From assembly GCF_013128195.2 (NCBI RefSeq), contig NZ_CP053452.2, positions 6,820,001 through 6,884,000 of the forward strand: a DNA stretch of 64,000 nt, written 5' to 3'. Made by a program: the position numbers and the translations under genes. Of the stretch, positions 16,653-26,433 are shown piece by piece. The first letter of the stretch is position 1. Every line of letters starts with the position of its first letter. The stretch comes from Frigoriglobus tundricola. GTDB lineage: Bacteria > Planctomycetota > Planctomycetia > Gemmatales > Gemmataceae. The notes beneath the pieces were generated by a model. The model was not told the DNA's origin and did no database searches. It saw nothing but the letters and a program-made list of their open reading frames with translations.

Positions 16653-18162
16653 GCCCACGCCGACGGCGTCGTGCCGCTCCTCCGCCGCCCGGGTGACGGC
16701 GTAGGGGAACTCGCGCACGAACTGCCCGAACAGCGCGGCCAGCTCCAGCCCCTGGTCCACGTTGCCGGAGATCTCGACCCGCCGGCCGAAGAACGCGGCC
16801 TGGGGCGACTCCCGGCCCGACACGATCGCGGCCAGCGTCGGCACGCTCATTCGGTACTCGACGTCGCACCGCGCGGCCGAATCGCGGGCCACCTCGAGGA
16901 CGCGCCCGCCGCCGAGCCGACACGCCCACCGCCCGCCGCCGGCCCCGCGGATGTCGAACCCCAGGGTGGCCGCGACGGGGACGCGGGCCAGGGACGACCC
17001 GCGCGCGCGGCCGGGAAGTAGCGCTCGATGTAGTCGCCGCAATCGAGCGACCCCGGAGCGGGGCCCTGCCGCGGGCGCGGCCCCAGCCGTCCCGCACCGC
17101 GAACCGGATCAGCCGCCCCAGGCACTCGCGGTCCACCCGCGGGGCCGGGAGGTCCGGCAGCGCGGCGAGCGTGTTCCCGCAGTCGAACGCCGGGTCGCTC
17201 CCCGGGTGCGGCCAGTGCTCCTGAATGCCCTCGACGAACGCCCGCTCCAGCGCCGTCAGGTTCGCCGGGCGGCCCGCCAGCTCCACGCCGGTGAGCCCCA
17301 GCTCTTCAACGGCGGCGTCGATGATGGTGCGGACGCTGGTCGGGCGCGTCGCGGTGAGGTGGTAGGTGCGGCCGTGGAGCGCCGGCCGCCCGACGACGCG
17401 CGTGATCGCCTGCGCGACCCAATCGACGGTCACGAGGTTGCGGCGCTCGGTCCCGGTGAACGGCAGCCGGAGCGGGAGCCAGCGGCGCCTGGGTTCGCCG
17501 CCCGGCTGCGCCAGGCGGTTCGCCAGTTCGAGGAACCGGTACACGCCGCGGTACGCGGGGGTGTGCCCCGTCCGGCTGTCGCCGACGATGACGGACGGGC
17601 GGTACACCGTGGTGCGCAGCTCCCGCAGCGCCCGGAGGGAGAGTTCCGCCGCGTGCTTGCTGTGCTCGTAATCGTTGTGGTGCCCCTGGCCGAGGTCGCC
17701 TTCCGATTCGAGGATCGGGCCGGGCCGGTCGCCGCACACGAACGCGGTCGAGACGTGGTGGACCTCGTGAACGCTCATCCGCGCGCAGTGCTCCAGGAGC
17801 CGGCGGCTGCCGGTCGCGTTGGTCGCGTGCGGCTCGCCGTCCGCCCCGCGGTGCAGCGCGGCGCTGGCGGCGGCGTTCAGCACACGCGCGCAGTTTCGCG
17901 CGACCCAGTCGCGGTCCACGTGGCTCATTCCGAGCCCGCGGTCCCGGAGGTCGCCGGCGAGAACCGTGGGCTCCTGGAGCGGCTCGCCGGCGGTCGCGCG
18001 GGCGAACTCCATCACTTCGCGGACGCGCTCCTCGGGGCACCGGCCCCGGTCCGGCCGCACGAGGACCGCGACCCGGTTGCCGGCGGCCAGGAGGTCGCGC
18101 AGCAAGTACCGGCCGAGCAACCCGGTCGCGCCGGTGAGCAGAATTCCGTACCGCGGACCCAT
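16650..18162 (-). CDS. NAD(P)-dependent thioester reductase-like SDR protein with C-terminal SCP2-like domain (two frame breaks)
   Basis: From ATG 18162 (AGGAGG site upstream): MGPRYGILLTGATGLLGRYL, an extended-SDR glycine motif, with Y-x3-K (YEHSKHAAE) and VVYRPS-like RTTVYRPSVIVGDS, as in the reductase domain of carboxylic acid and fatty acyl reductases. Frame is lost by one base near 17055 and again near 17010, both in G/C runs; the last part (VPVAATLGFDIRGAGGGRWA to ESPQAAFFGRRVEISGNVDQ) is an SCP2 sterol-carrier-like lipid-binding domain. A lipid carrier fused to a reductase suggests acyl-chain reduction at a membrane. The stop comes from a palindromic element. Frames may be sequence errors. 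Confidence 0.68.
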
Positions 18163-18470
18163 CACGAGCCTCCTGCGCGTGTGTGAATCGTCGATGCCAA
18201 AGACCAATCGCGCCGCGCGACGAAAAGCGGGCGCGGGCGGCGAAATTTTCAGGAAGTTTGCGGGTCGGAGGTTCTAACACCCGACGGGAAAAGAACTAAG
18301 GTCGCGGACAGGGCGGCGCGAGTCCGCCGGCGCATTCCGCCCACCGAACGCGACGCGCACCCACGCGCCTTCACTCGACGCTGGCCGGGAACCGCCATAA
18401 TGAGGGAAACCCTCTCGGCCCGGTGTTAGACTGGAGCCGCCGACCGCCACTGCCCGAATCGGGTGACCTT
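18163..18470. promoter_or_regulatory. Divergent promoter region
   Basis: 308 bases between the reductase gene (minus) and the hydrolase gene (plus). An AT-rich patch (cgaaattttcaggaagtttg near 18240) is the best promoter candidate for the minus gene. No gene is supported. Confidence 0.4.
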
Positions 18471-19559
18471 ATGCGATGCCTCGTTCTCGTGTCGGTCTCC
18501 CTGTTCGCGGCGGCTTCCGCACGCGGGGCCGACTTCAAGCCCGACCTCGATCGGCTCGCGGAGCCGCTCACGAAGGACAAGCCCGCCGTCGGGCTGGTGG
18601 TCGGCGTGTGGGCGGACGGCAAGCCGCAGGTCTACGGGTACGGCCGGGTGACCACCGCGGCCGGCGAGGCGGCCCCGGACGGGGACACGCTGTTCGAGAT
18701 CGGGTCGGTCACGAAGGCCCTTACCGGCGTCCTGTTGGCCGACGCGGTGGCCCGGAAGGAAGTGGGGCTCGACGACCCGGCGAACACCCATTTGCCCGCG
18801 GACCTGAAGATCCGGTCGAAGCCCGACCGGCCCGTCACCCTGCTGCACCTGGCCACCCACCGGAGCGGGTTGCCCGTGCAGCCGCCGTTACTGGGGCTGA
18901 CCGCCCGCAACCGGGCCAACCCGTACGCCGACTACGTGCGCCCGAAGCTGGTCCGCCTGATGGGCGCGCTCGAGCCCGCGCAGGAGCCGGGCGCGGAGTA
19001 CCGGTACTCGAACCTGGGGGTCGGGCTGCTCGGGCACGCGCTCGTGACCGCCGCCAAGGCGGACCGGTACGACGCCCTGGTGCGCGAGCGGGTGTGCCGG
19101 CCGCTCGGGCTCGCGGACACGGGCGAGGCGCTCACGGGCGCGCAGAAGGCCCGGCTCGCCCGCGGCCACAACGCCAAGCTGGACCCGACCGACCCGTGGG
19201 ACTTCGCCACGCTCGAGGCGTGCGGCGGGCTGCGGTCGTCGGCCAACGACCTGCTGCGGTTCGCGGCGGCCAACCTGGGCGAGGTGCAGACGCCGCTGCT
19301 CGCGGTGCTGAAGGCGAGCCACGAGAAGCGGGAACCGGCGGGATCGGAGTTGATCGAGATCGGGCTCTGCTGGCACCGGCTGAAGCTGAAGAGCGGCGAG
19401 CACGTGGTGTGGCACAACGGCGGCACCGGCGGGTTCCGCAGCATGGTCGCGTTCACCCCGGCCACCAAGCGGGCGGTCGTCGTCCTGTGCGCCGCCGACG
19501 TCGGCCCGGAGGTGGACAAGCTGGCACTCCAGGCCCTGGAACAGGTCCAGCCGAAGTGA
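18471..19559 (+). CDS. Secreted serine hydrolase, beta-lactamase / class C type
   Basis: 362 residues from ATG 18471 with a signal peptide (MRCLVLVSVSLFAAASARGA). Nucleophile motif SVTK (after TLFEIG), YSN (EYRYSNLGVGLLGHAL) and HNGGTGG near the end correspond to the SxxK, YxN and KTG/HxG motifs of class C beta-lactamases and DD-peptidases. Such proteins hydrolyse peptides, esters or beta-lactams in the periplasm. HxG in place of KTG is more usual in esterase and peptidase members than in true beta-lactamases. Converges with the kinase-TPR gene across a strong hairpin. Confidence 0.87.
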   Translation: MRCLVLVSVSLFAAASARGADFKPDLDRLAEPLTKDKPAVGLVVGVWADGKPQVYGYGRVTTAAGEAAPDGDTLFEIGSVTKALTGVLLADAVARKEVGLDDPANTHLPADLKIRSKPDRPVTLLHLATHRSGLPVQPPLLGLTARNRANPYADYVRPKLVRLMGALEPAQEPGAEYRYSNLGVGLLGHALVTAAKADRYDALVRERVCRPLGLADTGEALTGAQKARLARGHNAKLDPTDPWDFATLEACGGLRSSANDLLRFAAANLGEVQTPLLAVLKASHEKREPAGSELIEIGLCWHRLKLKSGEHVVWHNGGTGGFRSMVAFTPATKRAVVVLCAADVGPEVDKLALQALEQVQPK

Positions 19560-19609
19560 CCGGGCGGGGGGCGCCGCAGTGTGTCGTTTCGGTCAGCCGA
19601 GCAGCGAAG

Positions 19610-19661
19610 GCCCCACCCCCCAGCCCCCTCCCTGAAGGGAGGGGGCTGGGGGGTGGGTTCT
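19610..19661. terminator. Strong hairpin between convergent genes
   Basis: ccaccccccagccccctccc / gggagggggctggggggtgg form a stem of about 22 bp with a short tgaa loop. It lies between the stops at 19559 and 19674 and may end transcription in both directions. The same motif recurs elsewhere as a repeat family. Confidence 0.6.
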
Positions 19662-19673
19662 GTCTGCTGGTTC

Positions 19674-22147
19674 TCAGCGCCCGGGGGTGAGGTCGGCCAG
19701 CGCCGCCCGCGCTTCGGGATGGGTCGGGTCACACGCGAGGCACTCGCGCAGGGCGGCAACGGCCGCGGTCGGGTTCCCGCCCGCGCGTTCGACGAGGGCG
19801 GTGTGGTAATGAACGGTGGCCGGGGGAACCGGCCGCGAGTGCGGCCCGCAGGTCGGCGAACGCCGCGGCCGCGCGGCCCGCCCGCTGGTGAACCAGGGCG
19901 CGGCCGAGCAGCGCCGCGGCGAACCGGTCGTCGAGGGCGATGGCCCGGTCGTAGTCGGCGCGCGCCCGGTCGAGCCGGCCGGAGCTCGCTTCGGCCAGGG
20001 CGCGGTTGTAGAAGAACCAGGGCGCCCGCGGGGCCAGGGCGATGCACGCCGAGAACGCCGCCGCGCGCGCCGGCCGCGTCGCCCCGGCGGAGCAGGCACA
20101 CGCCGTGATAGTGGTTGCCCCAAACGGACGCCGGATCGAGCGCCAGGCACCGCTCGAACTCGGCCGCCGCCCCGTCGTCGTCCCGGGCGGCCAGCCGCGC
20201 CCGCCCGATGACGAGATGGTCCCAGGCGGTGCGGGGCAGCAGCCCCGCGCGCGCGCCCGCTCGCCTCCGCCAGGTCGGACATCCCCAGCGCGCCCGCATG
20301 GGCCGCCCGCTCCAGGCACAGGGCCGCGCTCGGCCCGAGCAGCGATTCGGCCTCGTCGAGAACCGCCAGCGCCCGGCGGTGCGCGTCGCCTTCGGTGCCC
20401 GCGGGGACCAAGCGCGCGTGGAAGTGGGCGGTCAGGATGCCCAGGTCGAGCAGGTCCGCCCGCCACTGGCGGTCGAGGTCGGTGGTCGGTTGGCCGTCGA
20501 GGCGGGCCACGATCTGCTCGCGCTCGACCCAGAACGCCCGGCACCGGGCGCTCGGCCGCCCGCACGTCGTCGGGCGCCCAGCGCCTCGGCCGCGTACAAG
20601 GGCCGGACCTGGTCGCAGAACGCGTGCAGCTCTTCGGCCGTCTGGGCGCGCTCGGCGCTGCGCCGGGCGTCGGTCAGCCGGCGCGCGAGCGGGGCGGACA
20701 GCGGCACCCCGCGGGCCAGCGCCTCGCCGCCCCGGAGCGCCTCCAGGCCCTCGGCGTAGCGCCCGTGCGCGAGGTGCGCCTCCCCGGCCCGCAGCGCGCC
20801 GCCGCGCGCGCTCGTTCTGGCGGTAAAAGTGAGTCGCGAGCCCGGCGCTGCCGATCAACAGGGCCGCGGCGCTGACGATGGCGGGGCACGCGAGCGGGCG
20901 GCGGCGCGCCACTTGTACCAGCGCTCCGCGAGGCTGCGGTTGGGCACGCCCTTGAGCGGGAGGTCCGCGAGGTGCCGGCGGAGGTCGGCCGCGAGGAGCG
21001 CCGCGGTCGGGTACCGGGTCGCCGGGTCGGGGGCCGTGCAGCGATCGAGGACGTCGAGGAGCCCGCACGACACGTGGCCGCAGTCCCCGCCTTCTGCGAC
21101 GCCGAGGAACTCGCGCAGGACGACGCCGAGGGAGAAGATGTCCGCCCGGCCGTCCACGGCGGCGGGGACCGGCGCCCCGGCCCGGACCGCGTCCAGCGCG
21201 GCCGCGAGTTCGGGGGCCATGTACTCGGGCGTGCCGCCGAGCCAGGCCGGCGCGGGGGCGCCGGCCGCGAGCGGCGGGCGCGCGAGGTGGAAGTCGAGCA
21301 GCATCGGGACGCCGTCCGCGGCGACCAGCACGTTCGACGGCTTGACGTCCAGGTGGACCAGCCCGCGGTCGTGCGCGTACCCGAGCCCGTCCGCGAGGCA
21401 GGCGACGAGGCCGCACGCGGCGGCCACCGCGGACGCGGTCCGGAGCCGGTCGCACGCCGGCCCGGCCACGGGGAGCGGGAACGGGGACTCGTTTTCCGCG
21501 GCCTGAAGGGCCGCGAGCAGGCGCTCCCCGTGCGCGCGGGGGCGGGGAGGCGGGACGCGGCTCTCCAGCAGGGCCGCGAGCGTCGCCCGGCCGAAGTACG
21601 GCAGGCACAGGCCCCGCAGGCCGTGGTCCGGGAACTCGTGTGCGGAGAACAGCGGCACGATGTGGCTGTGCTGGAGCCGGGCCAGCGACAGGTGCTCCCC
21701 GCCGGTCCGCGGCGCGAGCTTCAGCACGACCGCGCGGCCGCCGAGCGCGGACTGGGTCGCGAGGAACACCCGGCCGTTCGCCCCGCGGCCGAGTTCGGTG
21801 ACGAGCCGGAACCCGCCGAGGTCGTCGCCGGCCCCGGGCGGGCGCCGGACCAGCGGGCCGGTCCGGAAGGCGTGCTGGCACTGCCAGAGCGTTTCCACCT
21901 GGGACCGCCAGCGCGGGAACCGCCGGGCGAGTTCGCTCGCGGTGATCGCCCGGCCGTGCTCCTCCCGGAGCGCCAGCTCTTCGGCGATCAGCTCGAGGGC
22001 GGCGTCGGGGTGCTGCCACAGCTCGGGGTGCCGCTCGAGGTAGACCTCGGTGAGCGGGGCGCGCCCGGCCCGCCACTCGGCGATCATTTCGTCGGCGAGC
22101 TGCGCGACGAGCGCGGAGGAGTCGACCTTCGTGACGTGGCTCGTCAT
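19674..22147 (-). pseudogene. Serine/threonine kinase with membrane helix and TPR domain (about six frame breaks)
   Basis: The first 420 residues are intact: linker, glycine loop ELGRGANGRVFLA, VVLK, catalytic HLDVKPSN, DFHLA in place of DFG, and GGTPEYMAPELA. Past about 20890 the frame changes repeatedly but pieces keep family character: a membrane helix (AIVSAAALLIGSAGLATHFY), a helical stretch (EREQIVARLDGQPTTDLDRQ) and TPRs (AAAEFERCLALDPASVWGNH, RARADYDRAIALDDRFAAAL, ending ECLACDPTHPEARAALADLT). Expected intact product is about 820 residues. The start overlaps the sigma gene stop as ATGA, so the two are translationally coupled. Sequence error is a live alternative to decay. Confidence 0.78.
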
Positions 22148-22733
22148 GCGCCGGGCACCGGTTCGGGGACGGCCAGTGCCGAGGGCTCGCCGCCGGCCAC
22201 CTCGCGGAACAGCCGGCGGAGGACGCGGCGGACGCTCCCCTCGTGCAGCCCGGTGCGGGCCGCCACTTCCGCGAGCGGCAGGCCGTCGCGCCGCAGCCGC
22301 AGCACCTCGCGGTGCTCGGGCGGGCAGAGAGCGCGAGCAGCCGGTCCCACAGCTCCCGGGCGTGGGCCACCTGGCTGGGGGTGGAGTGCCGGGCCGTCGG
22401 CACGTCGCCCAGGGCGGCGTCGCCGGCCCGCTCGGCGGGCCGGGCGTGCGCCCGCGCCCGCGTCGCCAGCCGCCGGCGGGCGATCACGGCGAGCGTCGCC
22501 CGGAGCTCCGGTTCGCTGCCCACCTGCCAGCCCTCGCCGGCGCGGCGGACGACCTGCGCCCAGACGGATTGCGCCACGTCCGCGGAATCGAACTTCGTGC
22601 GCAGGTGCGGCGAGAGGCGGCGGCGGACCACCGCGCGCACGTACGCGGAGTACGCGGCGTACAGCTCGTCCGCCGCTGCGGGCTCGCCCCGGGCCAGCCG
22701 GGCGAGCACGCCGTCGATGTCGGTTCCGGTCAT
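22144..22733 (-). CDS. ECF sigma factor coupled to the kinase gene (one frame break)
   Basis: From ATG 22733: region 2 (DELYAAYSAYVRAVVRRRLS, LRTKFDSADVAQSVWAQVVR), as in planctomycete ECF sigma factors that pair with kinases. Near 22340 one base is missing; the next frame carries region 4 (CPPEHREVLRLRRDGLPLAE, VAARTGLHEGSVRRVLRRLF). Intact length would be about 196 residues. Its ATG overlaps the stop of the upstream surface-protein gene and its TGA overlaps the kinase start, both as ATGA. The Ser/Thr kinase is the probable regulator of this sigma factor. Confidence 0.8.
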
Positions 22734-23740
22734 CCGCCGTCCCCCCGCCGCCGCGGCCGGCAGGCGCTCGGCGGGCACCGCGGCCCGGGTCCCGCGCGCC
22801 GCACGACCTGTCTCCCGCCGCTCGCGATCAGGACGCCCGCGACGAGCCAGACGTACCCGCACTCCTCGGACTCGGCGGGCCACTCGGGCGCCAGATCGGC
22901 GAGGTGGTCGAAAAACGCCTGGGCCGCGGCGTCGAGGGCGTGGAAGTTCGTGGGCAGGGCCGCCGCGAGCGGCGACCCGGCGAGCGGCACGGAACACGCG
23001 GCGCGCCACGAACGCGCGATCGTGTCGAGCGCGGGGGCGGTCGGAAGGAGGTCCTGGAGGTCGCCACCGCCGGGGCCGTCCGGCGGCCCGCACGCGACGA
23101 GATCGCCCGGCGCCGACTCGTAATCGCGCACCAGTTGGTCCGGGGCGCTCGAGAGGACCGTGGTGGCCGGCCGCACCTCCTCGACCGCCCGGGCGGTCGG
23201 AACGGCCCCTTGTGCCGCGGCGGGCGCGAGGTGAACGGAATACTTCGAATCGCTCTCAATATGGGTTTGCGCGCTCGAAGCAGACGGTGGCGCCCGGCGC
23301 GGCCAGGGTCGCGACGCTGGCGAGGCTGGTGAGAATGTTGTGCAGCAATCCGTCCAACCGCGCTTCGATCTGGTGTTGGCCCGGATCGGCCGTGAGCCGG
23401 CCCAGCAGCGGCCCGGAACCGTCACCGGCCGCGGGGCCGTGGTCGGGGGCGGCCGCGCCGAGCCCCCCGGCCGGCGGGGGCTGACTGCGTCTTGCAAGGT
23501 GTGGAGAACGTTTGCGGCGCCGAAACCGAACCCGGCTGTCATCGCACCGGCCGCGTGGGAGTCCGTTCCGGAACGGCCCGCGCCGGACGCCACATCGTGT
23601 GCCAGGTACTTGGCGACCAGCGCTTCGACCACCGGGTGCGATTCTAAAGCGGCGAGGGCGTTCGCGAGGCCGCTCGGTAAGTGGCGGCCCTCCAGGCACT
23701 CGAGCTGGAGGCACCGGGACGTGAAGCGTCTCGCGGTCAT
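22730..23740 (-). CDS. Planctomycete surface-type protein, first gene of the sigma-kinase operon (two frame breaks)
   Basis: From ATG 23740: MTARRFTSRCLQLECLEGRH continuing LPSG, the N-terminal LExLExRxLPS motif seen on many planctomycete surface proteins. The middle (PDHGPAAGDGSGPLLGRLTA, QIEARLDGLLHNILTSLASV) lies in another frame between about 23485 and 23270, after which the first frame resumes (SDSKYSVHLAPAAAQGAVPT) to a C-terminal hydrophobic helix (YVWLVAGVLIASGG) and a basic tail. The stop overlaps the sigma start (ATGA). It could be a membrane-anchored sensor or anti-sigma-like partner; no known domain supports this, so it is inference from the operon. Confidence 0.6.
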   Translation of the reverse strand: MTARRFTSRCLQLECLEGRHLPSGLANALAALESHPVVEALVAKYLAHDVASGAGRSGTDSHAAGAMTAGFGFGAANVLHTLQDAVSPRRPGGSARPPPTTAPRPVTVPGRCWAGSRPIRANTRSKRGWTDCCTTFSPASPASRPWPRRAPPSASSAQTHIESDSKYSVHLAPAAAQGAVPTARAVEEVRPATTVLSSAPDQLVRDYESAPGDLVACGPPDGPGGGDLQDLLPTAPALDTIARSWRAACSVPLAGSPLAAALPTNFHALDAAAQAFFDHLADLAPEWPAESEECGYVWLVAGVLIASGGRQVVRRAGPGPRCPPSACRPRRRGDGG

Positions 23741-24009
23741 TGGCAACCTGCCCCAATTCTTGCAATTCGCGTTTCCGTGCCGCTTGCGCCGGGACAGTAA
23801 ATCAGATATTGGGCACCATCGCAACGTGATTTTCTCGGTTCGCGGGCCGACGGGAAGGGAAGGGAAGGGGGCTTCGCCTCCCGCGAGCGGCGCGGGGAAT
23901 GCCCGCCGGGGGGTGGGTCTTCTTCGACGCGGCTCGCGGAAAGCGCGCGTCATCGGAGGGGTGTGTGATCCGGTTCCGTATCATGGCACTTTCCCTCCGC
24001 GCGCGAACG

Positions 24010-24893
24010 ATGCCGAAACGCTCCCCCTTTACTCTGCTCTGCGGCCGACTGGCCCAACTGGCCGCACCGGCCCGCGCGGACCTGCACGTTCACTCCACCC
24101 TGAGCGACGGAGAGTACACACCCGCGGAAGTCGTTGCGGAGGCCCGGCGGGCCGGGCTCCGCGCGGTCGCGGTGACGGACCACGACACGCTCGCCGGCGT
24201 CGCCGCGGCCCGCGCCGCGGCCGGGGGCGACCTCGAGGTCGTTCCCGGCGTCGAGATCAGCACCGCGTTCGCCGGCCGCGAGTTCCACCTGCTCGGGTAC
24301 TTCGTCCGCACCGACGACGGCGACCTGAACGCCGCCCTCGCGACCGTGTGCGCGGCCCGGCGCGAACGGTACGGGGACTACGTCGCGCGCCTGCGTGACG
24401 CCGGGTCGGCCCTGCCGGACGAGCGGGTGCGCGCCGCCGTTGAAGCAACGGCGAGCCCGGGGCGGCGCCACGTCGCGGCGCTGCTCGTGGCGTGCGGGCA
24501 CGCACGCACGCGGACCGAGGCGTTCCACCGGCTGTTGCGCCCGCTCGCCGGGGCGGTGCGGCCCAAGGTGCTCGTGCCCATCGAGGAGGCGATCCGCCTC
24601 GTTCACGCCGCCGACGGCGTCGCCTCGCTCGCGCACCCGCCCGCCGACCTGGCGGACGAGTTGTTCGCCGCGCTCCGCCGCGCCGGGCTGGACGCCGTGG
24701 AAGCGGTCTACCCGTGGGGCCGGAACGCGCCCGCGCGCGGCTCCGGGCGCTCGCGGCCCGGCTGGGCCTGGCGGTCAGCGGCGGGAGCGACTGCCACGGC
24801 CCGGACCCCGCGCACCGGCGCATCGGCTCCCAGGCGCTCACATCCGCCGAGTTCGCGGCGCTCCGGGATCGTGCCGCTTGCGCCGCTCGCTGA
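24010..24893 (+). CDS. PHP-domain phosphoesterase, RNase AM / nucleoside 3',5'-bisphosphatase type (one frame break)
   Basis: Start MPKRSPFTLLCGRLAQLAAP; PHP motifs ADLHVHSTLSDGEYTP (I), VTDHDTL (II), EVVPGVEIS with FHLLGYF (III) and, after a one-base break near 24725, SGGSDCHGP (IV). The metal ligands DLHVHS, DHD, E and DCH are all present. YciV/RNase AM-type PHP proteins remove the 3' phosphate of 3',5'-bisphosphonucleotides and trim 5' ends of RNA. Size about 294 residues is typical. An upstream in-frame ATG at 23983 is possible; neither has a clear ribosome-binding site. Confidence 0.8.
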
Positions 24894-25084
24894 ACCGCTT
24901 CCCGATCTTCCTCGGCTGTCAGTTGTTCGTGTCGCGCCTGCGCCGGCCCCGGACCCGCGCGGCGTGTTTCGGCGTTTCCGCTGGCTCAAGGGCCGTTTGC
25001 GGGGAAAGTTACTGGTGCCCCGCAGCACGGACTGGGGACGGGCCTCGGCCCCGCCAAGGGGTAGCACCGCAAGGATTCGCGCCG

Positions 25085-25678
25085 ATGAGACGCCTCTCGC
25101 TAACCGCCCTCTTGGCGGTGCCACTTCTCTGCTTCAGCGGTGCCGCGAAGGTCGCGGCCAGTCCGCCCGGGTACGAATCGTTCGGGGCTTTCGGACACGC
25201 GTTCCGCATTTTCCCGCACATGCACCAGCACGGGCCGCTGTACAACTACGGACCGTACTACGGGTACTACCCGTTCTATCCGTACGGCCCCTGGGACGCG
25301 TACCTGCGGTACGACCCGTTCTTCTACGGCGACCCGTACGCCAACTGGCGGGCGCCGTCCGAATCGCAAACGCGCACCCCGTTCGGCTCCAAGCTCGGGT
25401 CGGGCGGGTTCTGGCACGCGTCGTGGCTCCACGGCGGCTGGTTCCGCGGCCACACGTGGCTGAGCCATTCGCACGCGCACTCCCACTCGCTGTTCCACAA
25501 AGGCGGGTGCACCTCGTGCGGCGGCGGGGTGGCCCAGGTCGCCCCGGTCGCGCCGACCGGCGACCCGGCGGTGCGCTACTCCGGCGTCGGGAGCCCGGCC
25601 CAGTCGGCGGTCTTTTATTCCGCGACCCCGACTCTGAACCCGGCGCTCGATCTCGTGCCCACGGCGGGCCAGAAGTAA
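25085..25678 (+). CDS. Secreted Tyr/Gly/Pro/His-rich protein
   Basis: 197 residues; signal peptide MRRLSLTALLAVPLLCFSGA followed by AKVAA. The mature part is very rich in Tyr, Gly, Pro and Phe (YNYGPYYGYYPFYPYGPWDA), then a His/Ser-rich section (WLSHSHAHSHSLFHKGG) and a CTSCGGG pair. It resembles structural envelope or wall-associated proteins by composition. No family recognised. A terminator-like stem follows at 25696-25719. Confidence 0.75.
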   Translation: MRRLSLTALLAVPLLCFSGAAKVAASPPGYESFGAFGHAFRIFPHMHQHGPLYNYGPYYGYYPFYPYGPWDAYLRYDPFFYGDPYANWRAPSESQTRTPFGSKLGSGGFWHASWLHGGWFRGHTWLSHSHAHSHSLFHKGGCTSCGGGVAQVAPVAPTGDPAVRYSGVGSPAQSAVFYSATPTLNPALDLVPTAGQK

Positions 25679-25695
25679 CACGTCGAGACGATTGG

Positions 25696-25719
25696 GGGGA
25701 GCCCCGAAGGGGACTCCCC
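25696..25719 (+). terminator. Hairpin after the Tyr-rich secreted protein
   Basis: ggggagcccc-gaa-ggggactcccc forms a 10-bp stem with one bulged base, 18 bases past the stop at 25678. No T-run follows, so termination strength is uncertain. Confidence 0.5.
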
Positions 25720-25834
25720 GTTCGGTACACGGACTGATGTTCCGACCACCCGGTGCGCGCCCGCGGGCGCGCACCGAGCCCCCGAGTTCGCGGTTCACAC
25801 GCGGACGCGATCCCCAAGGATGAGGACCACCCCG

Positions 25835-26224
25835 ATGAAACTGCTACGCTCTGCCATTATCACGGTCGCCGCTCTGGCGATCGGAACTCCTAACGTGTTC
25901 GCCGGCCCCCCCGGCTGCGCCACCTGCGGCGACGGCGGCTTCGGCCACGGCGGGTTCAAGAGCGGCGGGCACACGCCCCCGCCGCCCACGAGCCTGTTCG
26001 CCGGGCTCCAGTTCCACAAGCAGAAGCTCCCGGTCTTCCAGGCCGCTCCGTGGTACAACTACTGGCCCTACGACGGCCACTTCCTCACGCCGGCCCCGGT
26101 CGGCGGCCCCTTCTACGGCCCGCCGATGACCGGTAACTTCCCGGTGAACCCGTACTTCCCCGGGCCGATGGGGGCGGCCGGGTACGCCCCGATCCCGGGC
26201 GGCGCGGCACCGGGCGGGCGCTGA
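25835..26224 (+). CDS. Small secreted Gly/Pro-rich protein
   Basis: 129 residues from ATG 25835, chosen because GAGG sits 9 bases upstream and the MKLLRSA opening is a standard signal-peptide n-region; ATG 25820 is the alternative. Signal MKLLRSAIITVAALAIGTPN, then GPPGCATCGDGGFGHGGFKS with a single CxxC, and a Tyr/Phe/Pro-rich rest. Composition and position match the upstream 25085-25678 gene, so the two may be related envelope components. Confidence 0.72.
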   Translation: MKLLRSAIITVAALAIGTPNVFAGPPGCATCGDGGFGHGGFKSGGHTPPPPTSLFAGLQFHKQKLPVFQAAPWYNYWPYDGHFLTPAPVGGPFYGPPMTGNFPVNPYFPGPMGAAGYAPIPGGAAPGGR

Positions 26225-26433
26225 TCGCGGTTTTCGGCCTGTAAAAGAAATGTGTGCCGCCGCCCGCGCCGATTGTTCGAGCCGGGCGGCGGTGCTCGCG
26301 TATTCCGTCACATCGTCCGCGCGTTCGCGCTGGCATCGGCTCCGGGACGAGTTACGATGAATCGAGGGCGGTCGCGTCCCGACCGCCCTTTCATCGTCCG
26401 GGCACCACATCTATTTCTTGTGAGGCGATTGAT

